From positions 44,323,111-44,387,110 of the forward strand of contig NC_092576.1 in assembly GCF_037975245.1 (NCBI RefSeq): a DNA stretch of 64,000 nt, given 5' to 3'. Origin of the DNA: Apostichopus japonicus. Its lineage: Eukaryota > Echinodermata > Holothuroidea > Aspidochirotida > Stichopodidae. Shown here in pieces: positions 21,001 through 33,155 of this stretch (its first letter is position 1; each line of letters opens with the position of its first letter). The notes under the pieces were generated by a model, which saw only the letters and a program-made list of their open reading frames with translations, did no database searches and was not told the DNA's origin. Made by a program: the position numbers and the translations under genes.

Positions 21001-23500
21001 CTAACAGGTATATACTGCCAGAAAGAGATTATCCTTGTCTCTTTTCAATTTTAGATCCCCTATTTGAAGGAACCTAGACAACATACATGCACAGAGTGTG
21101 AAAGGTAGCACACATAACCTTGAATCCTGGTCATAAACCAACATAACATGCCCATCCAACCCTTTGTCTCTTTTCACATGCATATTCAGGGTTCCCAGTT
21201 CAGTGGAGTATAGCATGGATGGGTCAAAGTAAACACGGTCAAAGTGCAGTGCAATACAATAAACTAGGCTCATACTGTATCACTCATACTGTATCACTGC
21301 AAGATGCCAGTCATTATCATAATGTCACAAATCAATTTATATCACATGATCACTGCTTTTTGCAAATTCTCACTTTGTAACAAGAAAATGACAAGTTAAG
21401 ACCAAATTTTACAGTTGTTCCCGCATTAAGATTACTTCATTTTTCGAATTTGTGAACAGGAGAGCATAAAGGGTTATGTGTGAATTTGGGGAAGAAGATG
21501 TTATATCCATTCAAGGTTACAAAGTAAGAAGAAGAAATTCCTTCCACACATTTTTTAGTTGCCCTATGGTTTACATTTCTTTTAATTAAATTTTTTTGTA
21601 TGTTGATTAGTGGCAATGGAACTAAGCCCTAAAATCTCTGATACGCTTTATCTCCCATCATGCAAGGTGAAGTCATCTGCCCCAAAGCAAACAAGATTAT
21701 TTCATTTATGTAGAACAAGAATCCAGAGTTGATTGTTAAGGTGTTCACCTTCACAAAAATACCATTAATATCGACACCTCTGGTTGACTGATGGTAAACG
21801 ATTTATATATTTCCCTCATCTCACTTAATGTACATCCACATCACATCTCACATACTAAATTACTCACTTAAGCATTATTTTATACTAGTAGTTGGGAGAA
21901 AATCACCCTGGGACGTTGTCACCCATATCGAAGATAGGGAATAAAATTAAAATTTTCATAATTGGACAGATCTCAAATATCAATTTTGATTTGAAATCTT
22001 GTAGAGCTCCTAAAATGTCATTAAATGGTGCAATTTTCCTGTTCATGAATTTAGATGTAATTATATAGTAAAAACTTCATTATTTCTTAACAGTTGCAAT
22101 ATTGTTTAAAATATTGTCACAAGGTGACCCGTATGCCCACTGTCAGGAAAATTATGATGTTAGTACAGTAGATGTTGACAATTTCTGTGAGAGGTTGTCT
22201 TTATTTTGTCATCCTCTGTCATGTTGCAGAGTTGTGGTTAATTAATTTTGTATCAAAGCAGGATATCTGGCGAAATGAGAACTGGTTGGCAATGTCCCAC
22301 TCTTTCACACTCCAAATATGCAAGAAGTTAAAAGATTGTGGACAATACATGCTGTATACAAAATGTGAATAGTGAATATTATGTTTAATTTAATAGAAAT
22401 TGGTTCAATGTGTGTGAGACCATTTTCTATTCAAATTTTCAAAAGTAAACCCAATTCTAGACCCAGTTTTAAAATCACAGAGAAAAAAAGAAAAATATTC
22501 CCTGAATATTCAAGCTTTGTCTTCCAGCTACTAAGATTTACTTAGACTGGACAAGTATTATTATAAGGTGTACGTGTATGAGCCAAGAGGATTGTGCATC
22601 GTTAAAAGGACCTTATTCCCCAACCTCCCCCCCCCCCTCCCCTTCAATCAAATCCTTTTTGTAACAACTACAAAACTTGCCAGAGGTTCTAACACTCTCA
22701 AAAGGATTTACAAAATGAAAAAAAAAGACACATCCTCCATGAAGCTCATTAAAAGAAGTCTGTATTGGCACAAAATTATAGCATGCTGTAATTGCTAGAA
22801 GCTTCAGAAAGTACTTCCTTGAGGCCTTTTATTTCCAAATTGTTCTCATCTAAATGAACACAATGACTGAATGTCCCAGTAAATTTCCTCTAAGGTGGTT
22901 ATAAAACAGTTTAAGGAATTTGGATTATAACCACTGCTTTCATGACCATATTTCCTGACCTAATTGTCTTCTTTCATCCAAGTTTCAAATTTATGAAACC
23001 CAGTATAAATACATGAATGTACATATTTATAAAACGGGATATGAAAACCAGTTAAGAGTAATAAAAATTAGAAAAGTCCCCAGAATCCTAGATTCAAGTA
23101 CTACAGCTCAATACTGGTACTTTGTCAGATTGTACATGGCCAATGTCTACATAGCTGGGTTCTATATAGGCTGCATAGCTAAGTAGTTGCATGTAACTGG
23201 TGAGTTTGTAGCTCTAACACCTAACACTGCAGGAGTGTGCTGCCCATAAATGTTTCAAGGTTAATGGCCTTGTGATGTGATTTTATAGTTACTGTGACTT
23301 CCATAAGCACACATAGCTCAATACCATTATGAGTGATGAGTGTGTAGCATTGTGTGTGTACACAGCTATTACAGATTTTGGGCTGATTCTTACTCATTGA
23401 GAAAATAAAATATGGTAGTTTTCTGCTCACACAACTACGAAACACTGAAGATCACGTTTTAATAAATTTGAATAACACAATGGCTGCTTAGTCAAAAGTT
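21001..23500. other. Gene-free stretch
   Basis: AT-rich. One poly-C run lies at about 22628-22640. Short frames here lack splice context and family resemblance. Nothing else recognised. Confidence 0.4.
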
Positions 23501-24300
23501 GTGATTTCTCTTGTAACTGAAATGCCCCTCCTTACATATGAAGTATAACCTATCATTTCCAATAGGTTTCAACTGGTTAAATCATGAGCTCACCTAGGTC
23601 AATGAGGGGATGGGCATTTTGGGGGTCTACTGGCAGGGGTACCCCACTAATAGAAATTACTGGAAATGCCCATCACTTACATATATAGAGTCTTGCCAAT
23701 CATTTTCAAGTAGTTTTCAACTGGTTACCTCATGAGCTGACCTGGGTCTAGAAGGGATGGGCATTTTGAGGGTCTACTGGCAGGGGTTCCCCACTAATAT
23801 AAATTACTGGAAATGCCCATCCCTTGCATATGAAGTGATACCTATCATTTTCCAGTAGGTTTCAACTGGTTACCTCATGAGCTGACCTAGGTCAATGAGG
23901 GGATGGGCATTTTGTGGGTCTACTGGCAGGGGGACCCCCCCACAATATAAATTACTGGAAATGCCCATCCCTAACATATGAGTGATACCTATCATTTTCC
24001 AGTAAGTTTTCAACTTGTTACATCATGAGCTCATCTAGGTCAATGGGGGATGGGCATTTTGGGGGTCTACTGGCAGGAGTAAGCCACCAATAAAAACTAC
24101 TGTCAATGCCCATCCCTTGTATCTGAAGTCCTAACCAACATTTTCCAGTAGGTTTCAAGTGGTTACCTCATGAGCTGACCTAGGTCAGCTGTGAGGGGTC
24201 AATTATTGATCACTGGCAGGTGTACCCCACCACCAATAATTACTGGCAATGGCCATTTGTTGCTCTTGGGGCCATACCTGACACATTGTACTTACTTTGA
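23500..24300. repeat. Tandem repeat, ~146-bp unit, about 5.5 copies
   Basis: The landmark aaatgcccatccc recurs near 23521, 23665, 23812, 23960, 24105 and 24248, with spacings of 143-148. Each unit also has catgagctgacctaggtcaa, gggatgggcattttg and tctactggcaggg. Divergence rises toward the right edge. The period is close to one nucleosome-core length. Confidence 0.85.
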
Positions 24301-24847
24301 TGTGGTTACCACGAAAGCTGATCTAGGTTAGCTAATAGGTGACCTTAAACTTGCTCTCCCAGCCACACCCAACACAGCCGGTTTGCCAGTTGTCTGGTTT
24401 CATATACAGGAATGCACTGTGAACATTGTGATGTACCAGGCAATTGGTTACCTTCCCAGCTAACCAAACCCTCTGGGCTCCCGCTCTACTATGAGAGTAT
24501 CAACCTAGCTAGTGCACGAGAAGCGTGCGAACGTTTCTCTGGTCTAGCCATCAACTATGCATTCAAATTGCACAAAATCTAACAGCATAAACGCTCAATA
24601 TTCTAGTTCTGTCGAAAAAATTACACATGTGGATGCAAGCATATGGCCACTGAAAAAGATGCTGTAAACGTTCACGTTATATACAACTCATCCCTACCAA
24701 ATGTAACTTTTTAAACTTTTGATTGACTTGCGATTGATTTTCAGGGGCATGTGCAGGAATTTCCATGGGGGAAGGGGGGGTCCAAAATGTTATGAAATGT
24801 AATGATTGCCCTACTGGGGGGTCTTAGTTGAAATTTCCGTAGAGGGG

Positions 24848-24990
24848 GATTGTCCGGGGGAAAATTGTCATGGGTGGGAATTGTCCGGAGTGGGAATTGT
24901 CCAAGGGGCAATTGTCGGGGTTTGCAATTGTCCGGGTGGGAATTGTCCGGGTGGGAATCGTCCAGGTGGGAATCGTCCAGGGGGCAGTTG
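24848..24990 (+). repeat. Minisatellite, 15-bp unit
   Basis: The unit gtccgggtgggaatt is repeated about nine times with variants. Because 15 is divisible by three, one frame reads NCPGG/NRPGG repeats, which explains the apparent 123-codon open frame. It has no other gene feature. Confidence 0.8.
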
Positions 24991-27084
24991 TTTGGGAACC
25001 GTCTTACTAACTATTGGATTTTTAGAGGAACCCATTTCCCATGATTTCTTCCATCAAACGAATGGAAATACTGGAACCTACCAACTGAAACGGAAAACTT
25101 GCATTGCTTCCTTTTCTGTTTTTTGTAATCATGTTTTTTTACACAAATCAAAATTAACTAACAAAACAAAAGTATGAAAAAACAGTTAAAATTAGAAACC
25201 TTCAACCCAGCTATTGAGACAGTTGCGGTGTTTATAAACAGAGCACATTGACTGCACATGAGGTACACACTCTCGTGTACACCTACACATATGTACAGTA
25301 GGTATTTAAGCAGTCTGGGAGTTTCTAGCAACACAGTTATATGTGAGAATAATGCATGGATGGCATGAGTTTTGATTGGCTAGTTTTTAGCTCATACTAG
25401 TTTGAGCTATAGCCATGTTGCAGCTCTATCCTATGTGACTATTCATCCACCTGTAAAAAATACATATATGTTGCTTAGTCCTTGGTGGATAAACGAAGAA
25501 ACTTGTACAATGATCAAGTAAGGTAGCATCAGTGGTATTCAAGAAAGTTGAGGTCACAGGTCAGTTAGGGGTCGATCATTATTAGCGGGTTTTTGTCAAC
25601 ACACAAAATATGCTTCCCTTCTCACGTTAAAAATGGTTGATGGTGACGGTTGGTCAAAATTATCATAGGTTAATGGCCTATTTAGCATGTTCAGAAATTT
25701 TCATTTGGACAGGATCTATTTGGGGGTACCTTTACATTTGTCACCATAAGTTAATGCATTTAGAACTTTTTCAGGTGTAGGTTTATATAATGGACCTATC
25801 AATTGTATGATGCACCCTCGGACCCACGGGATAGGTGCCTCAATATTTAAAATTAAGCTGGACATTTGACACATCCTTGCATAGTAAATTTGATACATTG
25901 ATGCATGTCGTTGACCCACACCAAATTTACATTAATTGACTGACCATTTGCTGCCCGTGAAAGATTCTTTGTGGCACATTGATGCACCTTGACACACTTA
26001 TTGTAGTTGTAATGGTGCACCAAATGTCCACTTTGACGGACGCCTTAGTCACATAAATCTTTGGACATGATGCACATTTAATGCACCATTCCAGGGGGGA
26101 GGGGGATGTCACTGAGTCCCTCTTACAACTGATAGGTACTGTACATAGTCATAGTACAGCCATATACCACAGCCTGTGTCAAATACACATTAGTGTGAAT
26201 GAGAGGGAATCAGTTAAGTTGATTGACTATTCCTCTCACTGTTTACATGTGATTGTAATCTGATATGTGAACAAGGCCATGGTGTTTGCCAATTCATGGT
26301 CTGTCTGGTAATCATATCACATTACATGCCTATAATACTAGTTGAGTTGAAACTGATCAGAACTGAGCCTTTAATTGGTAAGTGGGTCATTATTGCCAGT
26401 CCACAGCACAAACCACAGTATTCAGTTACATTTTGTTGACCTGATCTGAGTTCATTTCCTTTTCAGTAATGTGAATTTATATTGCTTATAGAGAGGAGCA
26501 TAAACATTGCAGTGAAAGTGTTTAATAAAAATAAGTTTCCAATCAAAATGAAAGTTAAAAATTTAAGAAAAACTGTTGAAAGTATTTAAGTACATTTTAC
26601 CACTTTAAGATTGTTAAAGCTTTTTTCCACAAATATCTCTTTTTGCAGACTTGGTTACAGTATTAATTTGCTGTATACTGTTGTGCATTGTCTGAAAGTT
26701 TACGCCCCCCCCCCACCACCCACCTTTCTACATTGACCTTGCAAATGCAGTCTCCTCTAAATAAATATCACATCACTTAGTATTAGTTTATGCACCATTG
26801 GTGCTCTTGCTTTTATTTATCATGGATGTCTTAACAATATTTTAAAGAAACACCAAAGTTCTGCTTCATATCCCTTATCCTATGATGAAAATACATGTAA
26901 GTTTCATTTTAGTTAATAATTATTTTTGCCTCTGACTAATTTTTTTAATTGTGACCAAATGAAAATTGAAGAATAATTAAGTGTTTTTACTGATAGAAAC
27001 AAAATCTTGTGCATATTATTAATGGTGTATTTACGCATGTGCAGTTGACAAACTGTTCATCCTACTCCAGCATTACTGATACAA
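24991..27084. other. Gene-free stretch
   Basis: AT-rich. Around 25800-26090 the words gatgcac and tttgacacat recur irregularly on both strands, perhaps an old repeat. A poly-C tract lies near 26705. No supported exon. Confidence 0.4.
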
Positions 27085-27835
27085 ATGTCAAGATGTCCGA
27101 CAAGCTTAAAGTTACTAAGGTAGTATCAATCTATGAGCAAGGTCATACAGATGACATTGCTAACTATCAACCAATGACAGGGCTTTCATCTGTTTCAAAA
27201 TGTTTTGAAAGATTTATGTGTAATAGCGTAATGGTTTCCTCAACAAACATTGCATTTCATCTAATATTAAGTAAGGTCTTCACCAAGGTCTTTCTACTGA
27301 ACTGACACTGACATTGATGTAATCAACAAACTCATCCATGTTACTATTAACAATCATTCTGTGACGCAGTGTTCTAAAACTGCTTCAAAGTCTTTGATAC
27401 CATTGACCACTATATAATTTTTACAAAACTGTATATGGTTTCCCAGGAAATTTGTAAGGCTGGATCAGAAGCTAGACTCAAACAACAGAACACACATTAT
27501 GAGTTTCCAAAAATTACAATACTGATCTGTTAGATATCAGTCTATCCTTGAGCCTCTGCTTTTCATAATTTATGTTAATGATCAAAAAATTATTTCTGAG
27601 AATATCCATGTTAGTTCTTTATCATTTCAGTGGTAGTGATCCTCATTCTCTAGAGATCTTTGTCAGCAGAGGACTAAGTCCTTTTCGGAAAAGCTCCAAA
27701 AAAGTTAACCCTTAGTAAGACTAATGACATGGCTTTTTTACACATGTTTACATGTTTTAAGTATTTCAATTGACAGTCAAAGCTTCAATCCAGTTAACAG
27801 TGTAAAGTTTTTAAGGTCTACATTGGTTCAGACTT
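27085..27835 (+). pseudogene. Non-LTR retrotransposon (LINE) reverse-transcriptase fossil
   Basis: Conserved reverse-transcriptase blocks appear in order but in shifting frames. IYEQGHTDDIANYQPM followed by VSKCFERFM matches the usual NYRP...SK.FE.L region. At 27381-27434 FKVFDTIDHYIIFTKLY matches motif A (KAFDTIDH). At 27538-27583 SILEPLLFIIYVND matches motif B region (GSILGPLLF..Y.ND). The catalytic YADD box expected next is not recognisable. Near 27765 ISIDSQSFNPVNSVKFL resembles the downstream I.....V...KFLG segment. Several stops and frameshifts make it non-functional. The clade (jockey/CR1/L2-like) cannot be settled by eye. Confidence 0.8.
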
Positions 27836-28039
27836 GGCGTGGCATTTTAGGGGGAGTCAGTTGATGAGGGGCACAAAAAGTTGAAAGTTTATGTGATGTC
27901 TATGTATTTTAATGTTGAATGGGTAAAATAAGCATAAATGCCTTACTATTGCCTTTTCTTAAACAGGGAATCTGATTTCTTGAGTCATCGAAGCTCATTG
28001 AAGGTTAAATTTGTATTGTAAATTATTGTTTTATTCCAG

Positions 28040-28120
28040 ATGGAGAAGAAAGTAGTGACAGCCAGAAGGATGTCCATGACAATCCCCAGGCATGGGTACA
28101 TGAAGCAATGCTGGGAGTTG
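28040..28120 (+). pseudogene. Decayed gene, exon-like segment A
   Basis: An 81-base segment between an acceptor (ttttattccag) and a donor (GTAAAG). The preferred frame reads GEESSDSQKDVHDNPQAWVH, then EAMLGVG, ending in phase 1. A second frame is also open and starts with ATG at the first base (MEKKVVTARRM), so the choice is not certain. The preferred frame continues in phase into segment B at 29850 (SQILQVEWKGHIRSL). Product not recognised. Confidence 0.5.
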
Positions 28121-28458
28121 GTAAAGGTGTGTTCATATTAATAATTAACTACAAACTAAGATGCTATGATGACAAAGATTCAGTGCCTTTCATAATGCAT
28201 TTTTGGTTCCTTGCTAAAAGCAACCTATGTATTCAGGTTGGCATGTGTGTGTGCGTTTGTTTTTCTATCTGACCGAGGACTTGAACAAAAGCATTCCAGG
28301 TCCTCGGTTGTGCTTTCTAAAGAATCACCACATCCTTGGAAGAATTCTATTGTATGGGGTATTGTTAAGTTTAGGGTACGTGAATTTGAACAACGGAAAA
28401 TACCATGGGGTCCTCGGTCAGAATGTATTACAAACGTGAGTGTGTGTGTGTGACGATT

Positions 28459-29045
28459 GAGCTTGTATGCACGATAACTCAACAAAGGAATGACCGATCA
28501 TTACCATACTTAGTGGGTGGGTGACCCATAGTAAGTAGATGGACTCTATTGATTTTGGTGCTCATATCATGAATATTAATGATGTCACAGGGTCAAATGT
28601 GAAAAACTCCAAATTGCAATAACTTGGCTACTATTAGTCGGAATTTCGTCAAACTTGGTATGATGATATTGGTAGATAGTCTTTACACAATGATGTGTGT
28701 TGCAGGAATGATGCATATTTATGAGGGGGAGGGCTTAGCAATATTTCGGTATGAAAAGTTTGTATGCACGATAACTCAACAAGGGGATGACCGATCATTA
28801 CCATACATAGTGGGTGGGTGACCCATAGTAAGTAGATGGACTCTATTGATTTGGTGCTCATTTCATGAATATTAATGATGTCACAGGGTCAAATGTGAAA
28901 AACTCCAAATTGCAATAACTTGGCTACTATTAGTAGGAATTTCGTCAAACTTGGTATGATGATATTGGCAGATAGCCTATACACATGTTGTAAGTTGCAA
29001 TTTATATGATACAAATTTATGAGAGGGCAGGGCTTAGCATTACTT
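28459..29045 (+). repeat. Tandem duplication, two copies of ~298 bp
   Basis: Copy 1 starts at tgtatgcacgataactcaac near 28464 and copy 2 near 28762. Both carry gggtgggtgacccatagtaa, catgaatattaatgatgtca and ggaatttcgtcaaacttggt. The block sits inside the interval between segments A and B of the decayed gene, so it is likely intronic. Confidence 0.85.
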
Positions 29046-29740
29046 TGGTAACAAAACTCTGTGTGCATGAATTGCTGTTGTTGTCATAGCTAGGGCTTTC
29101 TTAGAAATTTCCCTATGAATGGAACTAATGAACAGCAGCAAGGAACCATGAAATGTTTTCATTCTGGTTATTCCTGCTTAGCATAGCTCCAATATATGGC
29201 TAGAAATGTATGCATGTTCATGACCTTGTTATAATATTGTTCATGAAAGTTACCAAGACTCTTTTATGGCCGGCTGAAATGACGTGATATCATGAACATT
29301 TCCATCAAACGTTGTTTTCAGCAACTGCTGACTCTCTCTATCATCCAGATCTATGATTTTAATTCCACTTTGTTATGTTGAAAGTGTTCATCTTTGCAGA
29401 TATATTTCCCATAAATTTAGCCTTAACATCAGGGGTAGTAAGTAGAAATAAAGTGTTATTTCCAAAGAAGCCTTTTAATGTAGTGAGTAAGATAATGGTA
29501 AACACATTGTACAGGTGTGAAGTATAAGGTGACATCATCAATTAACTTAAATGTAGTTCATACTATATCAGTTCTAGAAATAAATATTGTTTTTTATGTT
29601 CCTCCTGGGTCTGGCAATGTTCTGTGTTAGTCATTAGGGGGTTTGGATAATGCCAGAGTTGTTGAAAATATTGATTGCTAGTCATCATTACAGTCAATAG
29701 GCTAGTTATGTCCAGTTTCTTTACCCAATTTTATATACTG

Positions 29741-29812
29741 GCACACATTAAATGTAGAGAGTAATGAAGTACTGATACCATTGCCTCATTACTCTCTACA
29801 TTTAAAGTGTGC
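29741..29812. ncRNA. Long near-perfect hairpin, pre-miRNA-like or tiny MITE
   Basis: Arms of 27 bases at 29741-29767 and 29786-29812 are complementary with one mismatch at the seventh base. The core AAATGTAGAGAGTAATGA pairs perfectly. The loop is 18 bases (29768-29785). Size and geometry fit a microRNA precursor, but a very short inverted-repeat element is equally possible. It lies 38 bases upstream of segment B of the decayed gene. No expression evidence is available from sequence. Confidence 0.4.
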
Positions 29813-29849
29813 TTACAGTCAAGTGTTCTTTTTCTCTTTTCCTGTAAAG

Positions 29850-29946
29850 GTTCGCAAATATTACAAGTGGAGTGGAAGGGACACATCCGCAGTCTAACAA
29901 CACTTTAAACATTTTTACAAGAGAAAGGCAAAAATGAAATTGCCAG
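29850..29946 (+). pseudogene. Decayed gene, exon-like segment B
   Basis: Between an acceptor (cctgtaaag) and a textbook donor (GTAAGA). Continuing from segment A, it reads SQILQVEWKGHIRSLTTL, meets a TAA, then TFLQEKGKNEIA. Its length (97 bases) leaves it one base out of phase with the protein-like frame of segment C, so a frameshift has occurred here. Confidence 0.5.
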
Positions 29947-30552
29947 GTAAGATTATATTGCAACTCAGGGAACTTTTCCAATATCTGCTAACATCAGATT
30001 TACAGTAGCCTACGTGCAACGTTCTTCGCATTGCTGCTGAACAGCGCAATGTACAGAACAAAGAGTCTGCTGTTCAAAGTTATCTTGTGTTACATAAAGA
30101 TCACAAAACATACATGATGGCTTAACGATATATTAAAAAGATCTAATTTATAAGAAATTTCACCAGCAGAAATTAATCTGTATTCAAACACAGTTTTTGT
30201 TTTGACTACTGTAGCAACTGCAGCGTGGGTTATGTCGCAATCTGCATTTGCTCAGATGACGTCACGTTTGCAACTTTTTAAAGTATATTTGAAATATCCA
30301 TCCTAAATGATTAAAAATTGTTTCTCTGTCAAAACGTAATATTAGCATTCTCATACTTTGAGAACACATTAAGAAAATTATTTATCGTTTTTTAAGCTCA
30401 CTTTCAAGGGCTACCAGACAAATCTTTTGAATTGTTTGTTTTGTATATACTAACACCAAATCTTTCACATCAAACTTAATGTCCTTTCATCAGTTTTAAC
30501 AAATGTGCAGTAATCTAACTAGATGCATTTACTATTTTTGTTGCATTTTCAG
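29947..30552. other. Interval between exon-like segments B and C
   Basis: Begins GTAAGA and ends ...gcattttcag, so it has the edges of an intron. Otherwise AT-rich with nothing recognised. Confidence 0.45.
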
Positions 30553-30695
30553 GTCGGAAAGAAGTACTGGCTTTCCTTGAAAGTCACCCAGATTTAAAGT
30601 ACGATTAGAAAGCATTCCATAACAAAGAAATGAATGAAGTTCGAAAAGCCCAACTGAGGGCCAGAGACAGGGAAGAGGAATGGCATAAAAAGTAA
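30553..30695 (+). pseudogene. Decayed gene, exon-like segment C (last)
   Basis: After the acceptor the frame reads GRKEVLAFLESHPDLKYD, an in-frame TAG at 30606-30608, then KAFHNKEMNEVRKAQLRARD and REEEWHKK to a TAA at 30693. Protein-like sequence on both sides of the TAG argues for a single nonsense change in a former exon. With segments A and B, which carry a stop and a frameshift, the locus is best read as a pseudogene. I do not recognise the protein; it has charged, helical character. Confidence 0.6.
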
Positions 30696-30721
30696 AGTGG
30701 AAAGGCCTACTTATATTTAAT

Positions 30722-33155
30722 TATTTTATTACTGTATAGACCTCTTTATTAGTGTACAGTAGCTGGTACCATCAAATCATCATAACTTATACTTATATAT
30801 ACAGTAAAATATAAGTAATGATGTACCAGCTACTGAACACAAATAAAGAGGTCTACACAGAAAAATGATACTTTGATGGTATCAGCTACTGCACACAAAT
30901 AAAGAGGTGTATACAGTAAAATATACGTAATGATGTTTTAATGGTACCAGTGACTGCACACAAATAAAGGGGTGTATACAGTAAAATATAAGTAATGATG
31001 TTTTGATGGTACCAGTTATTGCACACACATAATGAGGTGTATACAGTAAAATATAAGTTATGATGTTTTGATGGTACCAGTTACTGCACACAAATAAAGA
31101 GGTGTATACAGTAAAATATATGTAATGATGTTTTGATGGTACCAGTTACTGCACACAAATAAAGAGGTGTATACAGTAAAATATAAGTAATGATGTTTTG
31201 ATGGTACCAGTTACTGCACACAAATAAAGAGGTGTATACAGTAAAATATAAGTTATGATGTTTTGATGGTACCAGTTATTGCACACAAATAAAGAGGTGT
31301 ATACAATAAAATATACGTAATGATGTTTTGATGGTATCAGCTACTGCACACAAATAAAGAGGTGTATACAGTAAAATATAAGTAATGATGTTTTGATGGT
31401 ACCAGCTACTGCACACAAATAAAGGGGTGTATACAGTAAAATATAAGTAATGATGTTTTGATGGTATCAGCTACTGAACACAAGTAAAGAGGTGTATACA
31501 GTAAAATATAAGTAATGATGTTTTGATGGTACCAGTGACTGCACACAAATAAAGAGGTGTATACAGTAAAATATAAGTTATGATGTTTTGATGGTACCAG
31601 TTATTGCACACAAATAAAGAGGTGTATACAATAAAATATAAGTAATGATGTTTTGATGTTACCAGTGATTGCACACAAATAAAGAGGTGAATACAGTAAA
31701 ATATAAGTAATGATGTTTTGATGGTACCAGCTACTGCACACAAATAAGGGGTGTATACAGTAAAATATACGTAATGATGTTTTGATGGTACCAGCTACTG
31801 CACACAATTAAAGAGGTGTATACAGTAAAATATAAGCAATGATGTTTTGATGGTACCAGTGGCTGCACACAAATAAAGGGGTGGATACAATAAAATATAA
31901 GTTATGATGTTTTGATGGTACCAGTTATTGCACACACATGAAGAGGTGTATACAGTAAAATATAAGTAATGATGTTTTGATGGTATCAGCTACTGCACAC
32001 AAATAAAGAGGTGTATACAGTAAAATATAAGTAATGATGTTTTGATGGTACCAGTTACTTCTAACAAATAAAGAGGTGTATACAGTAAAATATATGTAAT
32101 GATGTTTCGATGGTACAAGTAATTGCACACAAATAAAGGGAGGTATACAGTAAAATATAAGTAATGATGTTTTGATGGTACCAGTTATTGCGCACACATG
32201 AGGAGGTGTATACAGTTAAATATAAGTAATGATGTTTTGATGTTACCAGTGACTCCACACAAATAAAGGGGTGGATACAGTAAAATATAAGTAATGATGT
32301 TTTGATGGTACCAGCTACTTCACACAAATAAAGGGGTGGATACAGTAAAATATAAGTAATGATGTATTGATGGTACCAGTAACTGCAGACAAATAAAGAG
32401 GTGTATACAGTAAAATATAAGTAATGATGTTTTGATGGTACCAGCTACTTCACACAAATAAAGGGGTGGATACAGTAAAATATAAGTAATGATGTATTGA
32501 TGGTACCAGTAACTGCAGACAAATAAAGAGGTGTATACAGTAAAATATAAGTAATGATGTTTTGATGGTACCAGTTACTGCACACAAATAAAGGGGTGTA
32601 TACAGTAAAATATAAGTAATGATGTTTTGATGGTATCAGTTATTGCTCACAAATAAAGAGGTGTATTCAGTTAAATATAAGTAATGATGTTTTGATGGTA
32701 CCAGCTACTGCACACAAATAAAGGGGTGGATACAGTAAAATATAAGCAATGATGTTTTGATGGTACCAGTAACTGCACACAAACAAAGAGGTGTATGCAG
32801 TAAAATACACATAATGATGTTTTGATGGTACCAGCAACTGCACACAAATAAAGAGGTGTATACAGTAAAATATAAGTAATGATGTTTTGATGGTACCAGC
32901 TACTGCACACAAATAAAGAGGTGAATACAGTAAAATATAAGTAATGGTGTTTTGATGGTACCAGTTATTGCACACAAATAAAGAGGTGTATACAGTAAAA
33001 TGATGTCTTGATGGTACCTGTTATTGCTTACAAATAACGAGGTGTATAAGGTTAAATATAAATTATGTTGTTTTGATGGTACTAGTTACTGAACACAAAT
33101 AAAGAGGTGTATAAACTTAAGTATAAGTAATGATGTTTTGACCGTACCAGCTACA
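30722..33155 (+). repeat. 65-bp tandem array, about 37 units, inverted head unit
   Basis: The unit reads ggtaccagttactgcacaca, aataaagaggtgtatacagt, aaaatataagtaatgatgtt, ttgat: 65 bases, highly uniform from about 30810 to 33150. The leftmost unit (about 30722-30798) is in the opposite orientation, so the array starts with a head-to-head palindrome. The right edge decays (a shortened unit near 33000 and diverged units near 33060-33150). Minus-strand open frames across it are repeat artefacts: 65 is not divisible by three and all three frames happen to lack stops. Confidence 0.95.

Noticed and set aside
24806-25177. Cys-Pro-Gly-repeat protein of 123 residues
   Set aside because: The repeat part is a 15-bp minisatellite and the remainder has no recognised domain, splice sites or start context.
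30722-33155. CRISPR-like array or repeat-protein gene
   Set aside because: The 65-bp units are contiguous with no unique spacers, and the open minus-strand frames are a by-product of a stop-poor unit with a period not divisible by three.
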